Assembly (NCBI GenBank): GCA_031553655.1 | Contig: JAVBLG010000106.1 | Location: forward strand, 1 to 31,726 | Length of the DNA stretch: 31,726 nucleotides | Direction: 5' to 3' | Origin: JAVBLG01 sp031553655 | Lineage (GTDB): Bacteria; Desulfobacterota; Desulfovibrionia; Desulfovibrionales; Desulfovibrionaceae | Shown: piece by piece, positions 15,341 to 22,483 of the stretch | Layout of the letters: the number at the start of each line of letters is the position of its first letter | Numbering within the stretch: position 1 is the stretch's first letter | Made by a program: the position numbers and the translations under genes | The notes under the pieces: generated by a model | Told to the model about the DNA's origin: nothing | Seen by the model: the letters and a program-made list of their open reading frames with translations, nothing else | Database searches by the model: none

Positions 15341-15949
15341 ATGATCGCGTATATTGAGGGCCGCCTGGCCGAAACGCATGGAAACGCCTGCCTGGTAGTG
15401 ACCGAGGGGGGGGTGGGCTATGAAATTTTTCTGCCCGCGCACACTCTGTCTGGCCTACCGCAAAGGGGTGGGCACATGAGTCTTCACACCTGCCTGGTGG
15501 TGCGCGAAGACGCCATGGAGCTTTACGGCTTCAGCACTTTTGATGAACGGCAGACTTTTCTTGTACTTATTTCCCTTTCTAAGGTGGGGGCCAAAACCGC
15601 CCTTGGCGTTTTGTCCATTTTTCGTCCGGATGATTTACGCCGTCTGGTGTTGGAAGAAGACGTGCTGGCGCTGACCCGCGTTTCAGGAATCGGTAAAAAA
15701 AGCGCCCAACATATTTTTTTGGAACTCAAATATAAGCTCAAGACTGACGGCCAGGAAATTTTCGTATCCGCCGCGCCAGGGCGCGCGGCCACAGTGCTGC
15801 GCGACGTAATCGACGGCCTGGCCAACCTGGGCTATGGCGAAGATGAGGCTTCGGCTGTGGCGCGTAAGGTTTTGCATGCCGAGCCGGATCTTGACGTGCC
15901 CGGAGCCTTGCGAGCCGCGCTCAAAGCACTGGCGGCGGACAGGTTATGA
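15341..15949 (+). CDS. ruvA: Holliday junction DNA helicase subunit RuvA
   Basis: Tetrameric protein that holds the Holliday junction and loads RuvB for branch migration. At 202 residues it has normal length: an N-terminal OB fold (MIAYIEGRLAETHGN, VGYEIFLP, LHTCLVVREDAMELYGF), helix-hairpin-helix motifs (LISLSKVGAKTALGVLS, LTRVSGIGKKSAQHIFLELK) and the RuvB-binding C-terminal domain (VIDGLANLGYGEDEASAVARKVL). It starts nine bases after moaA, and its stop overlaps the ruvB ATG (15946-15949). ruvC is not adjacent, and moaA takes the position where it might be expected. Confidence 0.96.
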   Translation: MIAYIEGRLAETHGNACLVVTEGGVGYEIFLPAHTLSGLPQRGGHMSLHTCLVVREDAMELYGFSTFDERQTFLVLISLSKVGAKTALGVLSIFRPDDLRRLVLEEDVLALTRVSGIGKKSAQHIFLELKYKLKTDGQEIFVSAAPGRAATVLRDVIDGLANLGYGEDEASAVARKVLHAEPDLDVPGALRAALKALAADRL

Positions 15950-16932
15950 GTGAAAATATGGATAAAACCTGCGAGGTCTTTGCCGTTGCCGACGAGTCGG
16001 TGCGGCCGCGCAACCTTGACGATTTTATTGGCCAGGATGATCTGCGGGCCAATCTACGCGTTTATGTCGGCGCGGCCCGTGAGCGGGGCAAGGCGCTCGA
16101 CCACACTATTTTTTATGGCAACCCCGGCCTTGGCAAGACCACGTTGGCCCAGATTATGGCTTCGGAGCTTGGAGTGAACATCATATGCACTTCCGGCCCG
16201 GTTCTGGAACGCAGCGGCGATCTGGCGGCCATTCTCACCAATCTGTCCCGCCACGACCTCCTTTTTGTTGATGAAATACATCGCATGCCCATAGCCGTGG
16301 AAGAAGTTCTGTACCCGGCCATGGAAGACTTCAAGCTGGACCTGATCATCGGCCAGGGCCCGGCAGCCCGCACCGTTAAAATAGATCTGGAGCCGTTCAC
16401 TCTGGTGGGGGCTACCACCAGGCTGGGACTTTTGTCTTCGCCATTGCGCGATCGCTTCGGCATTGTGGCCCGACTGGAATATTACACCCCGCAGGATCTG
16501 GCCCAAATAGTACGGCGCACTTCCGGAATTTTGGGCATAGAAATTACCGAGGGCGGTTCCCTGGAAATAGGGCGGCGCTCGCGCGGCACACCGCGCATAG
16601 CCAACCGGCTTTTGCGCCGGGTGCGCGATTTTGCCATGATGCGTGGAGAAGGGCGGGTGACTGAAGGCGAAGCCGCCGACGCCCTTATGCGCATGGAAGT
16701 GGATGAAAACGGACTTGACCACATGGACCGTAAGCTGCTGGCGGTGATCATAAATCATTACGATGGCGGCCCGGTGGGTATAAAAACCCTGGCCGTGGCC
16801 TGCGGTGAGGAAGTGCGCACCATTGAGGACATTTACGAGCCCTACCTTATTCAATGCGGGCTTATAAAGCGTACCCCGCGCGGGCGGGTGGCCACTTCCA
16901 AGGCGTATAAGAATTTTAAGATGCTAGGCTGA
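15946..16932 (+). CDS. ruvB: Holliday junction branch migration ATPase RuvB
   Basis: Hexameric AAA+ motor that drives branch migration with RuvA. The 328 residues show the full family layout: RPRNLDDFIGQ, Walker A GNPGLGKTT (58-66), Walker B LLFVDEIH (105-112), sensor GATTRLGLLSSPLRDRFGI with the arginine finger at 170, and the C-terminal winged helix (DRKLLAVIINHYDGGPVGIKTLA, IEPYLIQ-like region, GRVATSKAY). ATGA overlap with ruvA indicates coupling. A 12-bp inverted repeat just downstream probably ends the transcript. Confidence 0.97.
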   Translation: MSENMDKTCEVFAVADESVRPRNLDDFIGQDDLRANLRVYVGAARERGKALDHTIFYGNPGLGKTTLAQIMASELGVNIICTSGPVLERSGDLAAILTNLSRHDLLFVDEIHRMPIAVEEVLYPAMEDFKLDLIIGQGPAARTVKIDLEPFTLVGATTRLGLLSSPLRDRFGIVARLEYYTPQDLAQIVRRTSGILGIEITEGGSLEIGRRSRGTPRIANRLLRRVRDFAMMRGEGRVTEGEAADALMRMEVDENGLDHMDRKLLAVIINHYDGGPVGIKTLAVACGEEVRTIEDIYEPYLIQCGLIKRTPRGRVATSKAYKNFKMLG

Positions 16933-16944
16933 TGAATGCCTCCG

Positions 16945-16987
16945 GCACCCGAAACATCTCGTAACAGCCGGGGCTTGTTTCGGGTGC
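16945..16987. terminator. Inverted repeat after ruvB
   Basis: GCACCCGAAACA (16945-16956) pairs with TGTTTCGGGTGC (16976-16987), with a 19-base loop, between convergent ruvB and the acetyltransferase gene. There is no clear T tract, so it may be a factor-assisted or bidirectional terminator. Confidence 0.55.
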
Positions 16988-16989
16988 GG

Positions 16990-17637
16990 TTATGGGCTTG
17001 TTTTCGCCGCAGTCCCTTTCTGTATACGCTCCAGGAGCCTGGCAATATGCAGGCCGTCAAACAGGCCGTGATGCCCGGTAATAGAAAACGCAATTGAAGC
17101 GCGGCCACCCTCGCGTTTATACTTTCCCCACACCACTCTGGGAATGGAATCGGGAGATTTCAGCCACATGGGCTGGATTATGTCGCTGAAGCCAAACCAG
17201 GGCATGCATGACACAAAAGCCAGGTCGCTTCTGTTGCCGTCGAGGCAGCGGGTTTCCAAGGCCTTTATTTTGGCTTCTTCCACATTACGGTCAAAGTCCT
17301 CAGGGTTGTCCTCCAGTTCAGCTATGGCGAAATAATACAGTTCATCCTCTGGGCTGGTCACAACAAAGGCCGGATCAATTTTTTCGCAGAGCAATACCTT
17401 GCCGTTTTCGATGCGATACCGAAAATTTTCAATGGAGTTCATCGACAGCATCACATTATGGAGAAAGGCGCAAAAAAATTTTCGGCCGCTCCGCAATCTG
17501 GCATCGTCCCAGGCGCTTATATCCAGCTCGGTGGTGACGCCCAGAAAAGGGTATTCCCTATCTGCGAATATAGCGTAATGACGCGCTCTTTTCCAATTGG
17601 ACAAGTCCACTTCTCTGAAGGGATATGTTGCGTTCAT
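16990..17637 (-). CDS. Chloramphenicol acetyltransferase-like protein
   Basis: A 215-residue member of the trimeric CAT family, which transfers acetyl from acetyl-CoA to hydroxyl groups. The active-site motif is GHHGLFDGLH (188-197), matching HHxxxDGxH with the catalytic histidine at 190; the cysteine usual in CAT (VCDG) is phenylalanine here. SIPRVVWGKY and the N-terminal WKRARHYAIF fit the family. Length is right once translation starts at the ATG at 17637, preceded by GGAG; the upstream in-frame ATG at 17670 lacks such a site. Whether it modifies chloramphenicol or another acceptor cannot be told. It is flanked by housekeeping genes with no mobile-element signs next to it. Confidence 0.8.
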   Translation of the reverse strand: MNATYPFREVDLSNWKRARHYAIFADREYPFLGVTTELDISAWDDARLRSGRKFFCAFLHNVMLSMNSIENFRYRIENGKVLLCEKIDPAFVVTSPEDELYYFAIAELEDNPEDFDRNVEEAKIKALETRCLDGNRSDLAFVSCMPWFGFSDIIQPMWLKSPDSIPRVVWGKYKREGGRASIAFSITGHHGLFDGLHIARLLERIQKGTAAKTSP

Positions 17638-17765
17638 GTTTTGTTGCTCCGTTATGAAACATTTTTGCAACAGAAAGACACGTTAAGTTTCATTTTTCAA
17701 AATATTTGTCTGCAAATAGAGGAATATTAGCCATAATATCTTTAAATGTATTACATGTCGTTTTT

Positions 17766-17781
17766 TGGTACGCTTTCTGCT
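17766..17781 (+). promoter_or_regulatory. Possible sigma-54-type promoter of mdh
   Basis: TGGTACGCTTTCTGCT keeps GG-N10-GC with two mismatches to the consensus. It lies 109 bases before the mdh ATG in an AT-rich gap. This is weaker than the EF-hand promoters. Confidence 0.3.
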
Positions 17782-17889
17782 GTATAAAATGATATATGCT
17801 ATAGCTCTTTAATTTTTACTTTACCTGAACCTGCTTTTCAATAATCCGAGGCAGTGTTGACTTAAAAATTTTTACACAGGGGAAAATCG

Positions 17890-18819
17890 ATGCGTACAAA
17901 AATAACAGTAGTCGGCGCGGGCAATGTGGGGGCCACGGCGGCCCATTGCTGCCTGCGCAAAAAACTCGGCGACGTGATTTTGATTGATGTTAATGAAAAC
18001 GCGGCTAAAGGCAAGGCTATGGATTTATGGCATGCCTCGGTTTTGGAAGAGCACGATTGCGTTATTGCAGGCACCGGCGATTATGCTGATACGGCAAATT
18101 CCGATTTAATTATTGTTACCGCCGGAATCACCAGAAAACCCGGCATGAGCCGCAACGACCTGATTGCGACCAATATGGAGATCGTCAGCCAGGTATGCCG
18201 AGAGGCTTTGAAGCATTCGCCAAAAGCTGTTTTCATTATTGTAAGCAATCCTGTTGACGTAATGTGCATGGCCGCCGTAAAGGCCACCGGGCTGCCGCCT
18301 TCACGCATAGTTGGGCTTTCGGGCACTTTGGACTCCTCCCGTATGCGTGCCAATATCGCGGCCATGGCCGGAGTTCCGGCCGATACCGTGCATGGCATAA
18401 TCATTGGCGAGCACGGCGACGGCATGGTGCCCCTGCCAAGGCACGCTACCATGGGCGGGGTGCCGGTGTCGAGCGTCTTAAGCCCCGAGCAAATGGAAGA
18501 AGTTAGGGTGAAAACGATTAATGGCGGGGCTGGGGTTGTGGCCCTGCTTGGATATTCGGCCTATTACGCTCCGGGTATCGCCATAGCCGTAATGGCCGAA
18601 GCCATCATACACGACTCGGGCCGTGTGCTGCCGTGCTCTGTTTACCTCAACGGGCAATATGGCGCGAACGGCATGTTCATGTGTGTGCCCGCAAGAATCA
18701 ATGCCGGGGGCGTTGCGGACGTTGTGGAACTTGATCTTTATGAAGAAGAAGAGATCGCACTGGCTAAATCTGTGGCCAACATTCGAGCCAACCTCAAAGA
18801 GACCGGGTTGTTGAATTAA
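17890..18819 (+). CDS. mdh: Malate dehydrogenase (LDH-like type)
   Basis: NAD-dependent interconversion of malate and oxaloacetate. The 309 residues are typical for the LDH-like MDH group of many anaerobes. Visible are the dinucleotide fold VVGAGNVGAT with an acidic end of beta-2 (ILIDVNENAAKGKAMDL, favouring NAD), the substrate loop AGITRKPGMSRNDL whose arginine marks malate rather than lactate specificity, the SNPVDVM segment, and the catalytic GEHGDGMVPL. The last motif resembles LDH (GEHGDS) as well as MDH (GGHGDT), so an LDH-like activity cannot be fully excluded. AGGGGAAAATCG precedes the ATG. It appears monocistronic, with a disrupted terminator region downstream that contains a MITE-like copy. 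Confidence 0.93.
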   Translation: MRTKITVVGAGNVGATAAHCCLRKKLGDVILIDVNENAAKGKAMDLWHASVLEEHDCVIAGTGDYADTANSDLIIVTAGITRKPGMSRNDLIATNMEIVSQVCREALKHSPKAVFIIVSNPVDVMCMAAVKATGLPPSRIVGLSGTLDSSRMRANIAAMAGVPADTVHGIIIGEHGDGMVPLPRHATMGGVPVSSVLSPEQMEEVRVKTINGGAGVVALLGYSAYYAPGIAIAVMAEAIIHDSGRVLPCSVYLNGQYGANGMFMCVPARINAGGVADVVELDLYEEEEIALAKSVANIRANLKETGLLN

Positions 18820-18835
18820 AAAAAGAAAAAAATGC

Positions 18836-18976
18836 TTAAAGCGGGCCGGCAGCTTTAACCGCGCGTTCCGTTTTGTCAGGGGCTGTCCGCCAGGGGCTGT
18901 CTACAAATAGTGAATTTTGATTCAAGACAAAAGACGCATTTGGATACAGCCCCTCGAGCGCGGGCGGCCCTTTTTT
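18836..18976 (+). terminator. mdh terminator apparently split by the MITE copy
   Basis: AAAGCGGGCCG (from about 18838) and CGGCCCTTTTTT (ending about 18976) look like the two arms and U tract of one intrinsic terminator, with the repeat element and some extra sequence between them. A smaller hairpin, TTAAAGC...GCTTTAA (about 18836-18858), may still terminate. Confidence 0.4.
18877..18954. mobile_element. MITE-like element, internally shortened copy
   Basis: A second member of the family at 6233-6386. The core, 18892-18954 (63 bp), begins AGGGGCTGTCTACAAATAG and ends CATTTGGATACAGCCCCT. Its left arm matches the right arm of the first copy, and its right arm (CAAAAGACGCATTTGG read in reverse) matches the first copy's left arm, so it is inverted relative to it. 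The inner half is missing. A partial extra end (CAGGGGCTGTCCGC) precedes it at 18877. No CTAG flanks remain. Confidence 0.7.
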
Positions 18977-19071
18977 ATGGTACTATACTGGGGGAGGCGG
19001 TCAAGGTATACTCAGGTGAATATCAAATACCCCCTTCTTTTGTAATTTAAGATAAAAAACAGGAGGTTCGC

Positions 19072-19815
19072 ATGTCTATAAATAATGAAATAAAACCTAA
19101 GGTAACCCTTCTCTCGCATACATCTGACGGGCTGTCGCTGGTTTACGCGGCTTTTCGTCAATGCTACCACGCCGGTTTTGTGGGTGATATGTGGCCAAAA
19201 CTTCTGGATGGTGAGATTTCCCGCGAGCGCCAGGCCGATTTTGTGCACCGTATTCTGGCTTCAGGACATGAGAGTCCCATTGAGCACGTGAGCTTCAGTT
19301 TTGCCCTGGAAGGTATATCGCGGGCTTTGAGCCATCAGTTGGTACGCCATCGCCTGGCTTCCTATTCTCAGCAAAGCCAGCGCTATGTTGACGGCTCCAA
19401 TTTCGATTATGTGGTTCCTCCGGCCATTGCCGCTAACGACAAGGCCAGGGAGCGTTTTGAGGCCTTTATGGCCGAAGCCGGAGCTACTTATCGCGATTTG
19501 CGGGAAATATTGGAAGCCGGCGGGCGCACCGGGGGTAAAGCCAATGAAGACGCGCGCTTTGTACTGCCACAGGCGGCGGCCACGCGCATAGTGGTAACCA
19601 TGAACTGCCGCTCGCTGCTTAATTTTTTCGAACAGCGCTGCTGCATGCGCGCCCAATGGGAAATAAGGCGCGTGGCCGCCATGATGCTTGATATCTGCAA
19701 AGAAACTTTTCCGGAAATTTTTACTGTAGCCGGGGCCAAATGTGAGCGCCTGAAATATTGCCCCGAGGGAGAAGATTTTAGCTGTGGTCGCTATCCCCGC
19801 CATATTGCAAGTTAA
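19072..19815 (+). CDS. thyX: Flavin-dependent thymidylate synthase
   Basis: Makes dTMP from dUMP using FAD, NADPH and methylene-tetrahydrofolate, without releasing dihydrofolate. The 247 residues carry the diagnostic motif RHRLASYSQQSQR (92-104), matching RHRX7S, plus SGHESPIEHVSFSF and the C-terminal FEQRCCMRAQWEIRRVAAMM typical of ThyX. AGGAGG lies six bases before the ATG. A GGTGAATATCAAATACC sequence at 19015-19031 in the leader resembles the dyad repeats at 3387-4665. A gap of about 310 bases follows before the dnaA-like gene. Confidence 0.97.
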   Translation: MSINNEIKPKVTLLSHTSDGLSLVYAAFRQCYHAGFVGDMWPKLLDGEISRERQADFVHRILASGHESPIEHVSFSFALEGISRALSHQLVRHRLASYSQQSQRYVDGSNFDYVVPPAIAANDKARERFEAFMAEAGATYRDLREILEAGGRTGGKANEDARFVLPQAAATRIVVTMNCRSLLNFFEQRCCMRAQWEIRRVAAMMLDICKETFPEIFTVAGAKCERLKYCPEGEDFSCGRYPRHIAS

Positions 19816-20125
19816 ACTTAAAGTTTAACTTTTCTCTAAAGAATTAGCATGTATTTTGAAGAAAATATGCGAATAATGGAGAAAATTGAATCATAACTGT
19901 GGAAAACTTTTTTACATTATGTGGATTTATACTGTGAATAGTGTGGAAATCCTTGTTTATCAAGGGGGAGGCAACAACCGCATAAACAGCATACTTGTAA
20001 AAATATATTTATATTTTAATATGTTATATCAATGATAGACTGGGGGTTGTGTTTTGGCTGGCCTTGGCGGCAAAGCAAGTTTTTGCTCTTTGCGTATATA
20101 TATACGAACGGTGTAGAACTCCTTC
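19816..20125. other. AT-rich region upstream of the dnaA-like gene
   Basis: A 310-bp gap without a gene. It holds four DnaA-box-like 9-mers (19898-19950), a nearly pure A/T stretch (19996-20034) and a perfect 14-bp palindrome CGTATATATATACG (20093-20106) 20 bases before the start codon. The layout could be an origin-like or autoregulatory region. Confidence 0.55.
19898..19950 (+). promoter_or_regulatory. Cluster of DnaA-box-like sites
   Basis: TGTGGAAAA (19898), TGTGGATTT (19920), TGTGAATAG (19933) and TGTGGAAAT (19942) all face the same way and resemble TGTGGATAA, the complement of TTATCCACA. The best has one mismatch, the others two. None is a perfect box. Confidence 0.5.
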
Positions 20126-21520
20126 ATGACAACACAATGGCTTCTCATCCGCAATAACATTCAAAAATCGCTGGATTCCGGCGTATTTAAAGTATGGATA
20201 GCTCCCCTGGACGGCCGGGTGGAGGATCTATCTATTTACCTTACAGCCCCAAGCTCATTTGTTGCCGACTGGCTCAAAGAGCGCCTGTCGGATAAAATAC
20301 GCGTCGCTGCGGGAGAAGTTCTTGGCTGCAAGACGGAGCAGGTGGAGATTCATATTTCCGTATCCGGAGAACCGGCTGTCCCCACAGGGCGGAACGTCAG
20401 ATCCGTATCCGGAGAGCTGGTCGTTCCGACCGGGCGAAGCGTCAGAGAGGCAAGGCCCGTGCAGCTGCCGCTGCCGGTCTGTTCCGTGCAAGAGCGGAAT
20501 CCTTTCTCCTGGCGCTTCTCTTTTGAGGATTTTGTGATTGGACCATCCAATGAAGTGGCCGTTGCCGCAGCCAGAGGGCTTTGCGGCACAGGCCTCTCGT
20601 CTTCGGAAACTCTGTTCTTAAGTTCGGCCTCCGGGCTGGGCAAAACCCACCTTGCCCAGGCCATAGGACGCTCTGTGTGCGAAAGTTTGGGGTCCTGCCG
20701 AGTGCTTTACCTTACGGCAGAAGAATTCGCCTCACGTTTTGTAGCGGCGCTAAAAACGCGCAACATTGAAAGCTTTAAGGAACGCCTGCGCAGCGCCGAC
20801 GTTTTTCTACTGGAAGACGTACATTTTCTGCAGGGCAAGGAAAAGATGCAGGATGAGGCTCTGGCTACCATTAAAGCCTTGCAGTCCAAAGGCAGCAGGG
20901 TGGTATTGACCAGCTCATTCTCCCCGCGTGAGCTGCGCAATGTGGACAATCAACTTGTTTCTCATTTTTGTTCCGGATTGATCACCAACATAAGTCGTCC
21001 CAATCTGGACACCAGGCGCAATATTTTGCTGGAAAAGGCCAGGCTTCATCAGGTCAGGCTGCCGGCGTCGGTGGCCGATTTGTTGGCCAGACGCATCAAT
21101 TCCGATGTGCGCCAGCTTGAAAGCTGCCTCAACAATCTGATTTTCAAAGCAAAGCATCTTAATCAGCTCATAAGTATGGATCTCGCTTCCGATGTGCTGG
21201 GCCAGTTCATACAGTCCGCCCCCCCAGGTCTGGATATCGAGAAAATCATAAGCTTGGTGTGTGACAGCTTTGCGTTGAACTTGCAGCAGCTTTGCTCGCC
21301 CAGCAGACGTCAGGAATGCGTTATGGCCCGTAATACCATATATTATCTGGCCCGTAAGCACACGAGCATGTCCTTGCGGGAAATAGGCGAGCAATTTAAC
21401 AGGCGCCATACTACGGTGATTAAAGGCATAACTTCCCTTGAACGTGAAATGAGCAAAAGTTCCAGAATTGGGCGTCAGGCGGCCAATACATTAGATCTTA
21501 TCGAGCGCAACGCCCAATAG
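20126..21520 (+). CDS. DnaA-family protein, divergent paralogue
   Basis: A 464-residue protein with all four DnaA domains. Domain I is at 1-75 (WIAPLDG, FVADWLKERL). A variable linker carries a 15-residue tandem repeat (78-92, 93-107). The AAA+ domain has Walker A SASGLGKTH (167-175), Walker B VFLLEDVHF (226-234) and sensor 2 R329 (SDVRQLE). A domain IV helix-turn-helix has RRHTTVIKG (426-434). It departs from replication initiators at key points. Box VII, DRLKSRF in E. coli DnaA, is DNQLVSHF here, so both conserved arginines including the arginine finger are replaced (Q276, H280). The RDHTTV motif lacks its aspartate, and ARPRQ is MARNT. No dnaN follows. It may be a second DnaA with a regulatory role. 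The ATG has no clear Shine-Dalgarno sequence. Confidence 0.85.
   Translation: MTTQWLLIRNNIQKSLDSGVFKVWIAPLDGRVEDLSIYLTAPSSFVADWLKERLSDKIRVAAGEVLGCKTEQVEIHISVSGEPAVPTGRNVRSVSGELVVPTGRSVREARPVQLPLPVCSVQERNPFSWRFSFEDFVIGPSNEVAVAAARGLCGTGLSSSETLFLSSASGLGKTHLAQAIGRSVCESLGSCRVLYLTAEEFASRFVAALKTRNIESFKERLRSADVFLLEDVHFLQGKEKMQDEALATIKALQSKGSRVVLTSSFSPRELRNVDNQLVSHFCSGLITNISRPNLDTRRNILLEKARLHQVRLPASVADLLARRINSDVRQLESCLNNLIFKAKHLNQLISMDLASDVLGQFIQSAPPGLDIEKIISLVCDSFALNLQQLCSPSRRQECVMARNTIYYLARKHTSMSLREIGEQFNRRHTTVIKGITSLEREMSKSSRIGRQAANTLDLIERNAQ
20357..20446 (+). repeat. In-frame 45-bp tandem duplication in dnaA linker
   Basis: Units 20357-20401 and 20402-20446 share 36 of 45 bases and encode SVSGEPAVPTGRNVR then SVSGELVVPTGRSVR. 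They lie in the unconserved linker between domains I and III, so the change in length is likely tolerated. Confidence 0.85.
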
Positions 21521-21641
21521 CGGCCACTTTAAACAGCGGCCCGTGCTTATGTGGTGCGGTACGGTTTTGTGATCGGAACGCGCAGGGGGGGCTGTGTGGG
21601 CTTGTGGCCCGGCACACTATTTAAGGCACGGTTTCCGTGGC

Positions 21642-21680
21642 GCCGCTTTCCTGTTAATATAGGAAAGCGGCTTCTTTATT
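21642..21680 (+). terminator. Intrinsic terminator of the dnaA-like gene
   Basis: An 11-bp stem GCCGCTTTCCT (21642-21652) with AGGAAAGCGGC (21661-21671), an 8-base loop, then TTCTTTATT. It overlaps the last codons of the convergent kinase gene. Confidence 0.8.
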
Positions 21681-22101
21681 CATTTTTAATAACAATATCC
21701 AGCCGGTTGCAGCCGTTTTCGTAAGTGTAGCCCACGCTGGAGGCCATGTGTTTGAGCAGCATTATGCCCAACCCTCCTATGGGGCGAGCTTCAAGGGGGA
21801 GGTCGGTTTGCGGGTCTGGGTGCTCAAGAGGGTTAAAAGGGCGCCCACAATCAAAGGCTATCAGACGGGCCGCACCATTGCTGTAGCCGTATTCCAGCAG
21901 GAATTCTCCCGGCCTTTCGGGATAGGCGTAGTGCACCACATTGACGTAAATTTCTTCAAGTATCAATTGAGCTTTGTAACGCGCACGGGAAGACATGCCG
22001 TCGGCCTCAAGCCGTTCGGATACTTTTTTTTGCAGTTGGGGCAAAAACTCAATATCGGCGGAAAGCAGGTTCACCAGAGGCGCGGTGTTTATTTCGCTCA
22101 T
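21676..22101 (-). CDS. RsbW-like anti-sigma factor / serine kinase
   Basis: A 141-residue GHKL-type ATPase of the anti-sigma-factor kinase class, which phosphorylates a STAS antagonist and sequesters a partner in partner-switching. Seen here are an N-box (LILEEIYVNVVHYAYP), a G1-like box (AFDCGRPFNP) and a G2-type loop (RPIGGLGIMLLKHM). It lies two bases after the STAS gene, a standard partner arrangement. No PP2C phosphatase or sigma factor gene is adjacent, so the final target is unknown. Confidence 0.87.
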   Translation of the reverse strand: MSEINTAPLVNLLSADIEFLPQLQKKVSERLEADGMSSRARYKAQLILEEIYVNVVHYAYPERPGEFLLEYGYSNGAARLIAFDCGRPFNPLEHPDPQTDLPLEARPIGGLGIMLLKHMASSVGYTYENGCNRLDIVIKNE

Positions 22102-22103
22102 TG

Positions 22104-22439
22104 TTATTCCAACATTTTCTTGGCGTCTTCCGCGGTTTCGGCACTTGGCAGAATATCGGAGAAACCGGAAGTTTCAAAAATTTCCTTGACCAGGTCTTTC
22201 AATCCGCAGAAGGCCAATTTGCCCTGAGCCTGGCTGAGGGTACGTTCCACCATGAGGAAACTGCGCAAACCCGCACTGGCCACATAGTCCAGTTGAGAGC
22301 AGTCTATGACAACCTTGGCGCATCCTTCGCGCACTATTTCCTCAACCTCTCCAGTCAGCAGCGCAACCTGAGTGGCGTCGAGGCGGCCTATCAGATTGAT
22401 TACGGCAGGGCAGATATTTTTCTGGCGTATAATCTCCAT
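22104..22439 (-). CDS. STAS anti-sigma factor antagonist
   Basis: A 111-residue single STAS domain. The phosphorylatable serine is probably S55 in DYVASAGLRSF, the usual DSxGL-type site. INLIGRLDATQ and LAFCGLKDLVKEIFETSGF fit the family. GGGAG lies six bases before the ATG. It is translated with the kinase gene and follows the glycosyltransferase by 44 bases, so it could belong to the same transcript. Confidence 0.9.
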   Translation of the reverse strand: MEIIRQKNICPAVINLIGRLDATQVALLTGEVEEIVREGCAKVVIDCSQLDYVASAGLRSFLMVERTLSQAQGKLAFCGLKDLVKEIFETSGFSDILPSAETAEDAKKMLE

Positions 22440-22483
22440 TTTAACTCCCGCTTTGCGCGCGGCGAACCTACGTCGCCGCGTGG

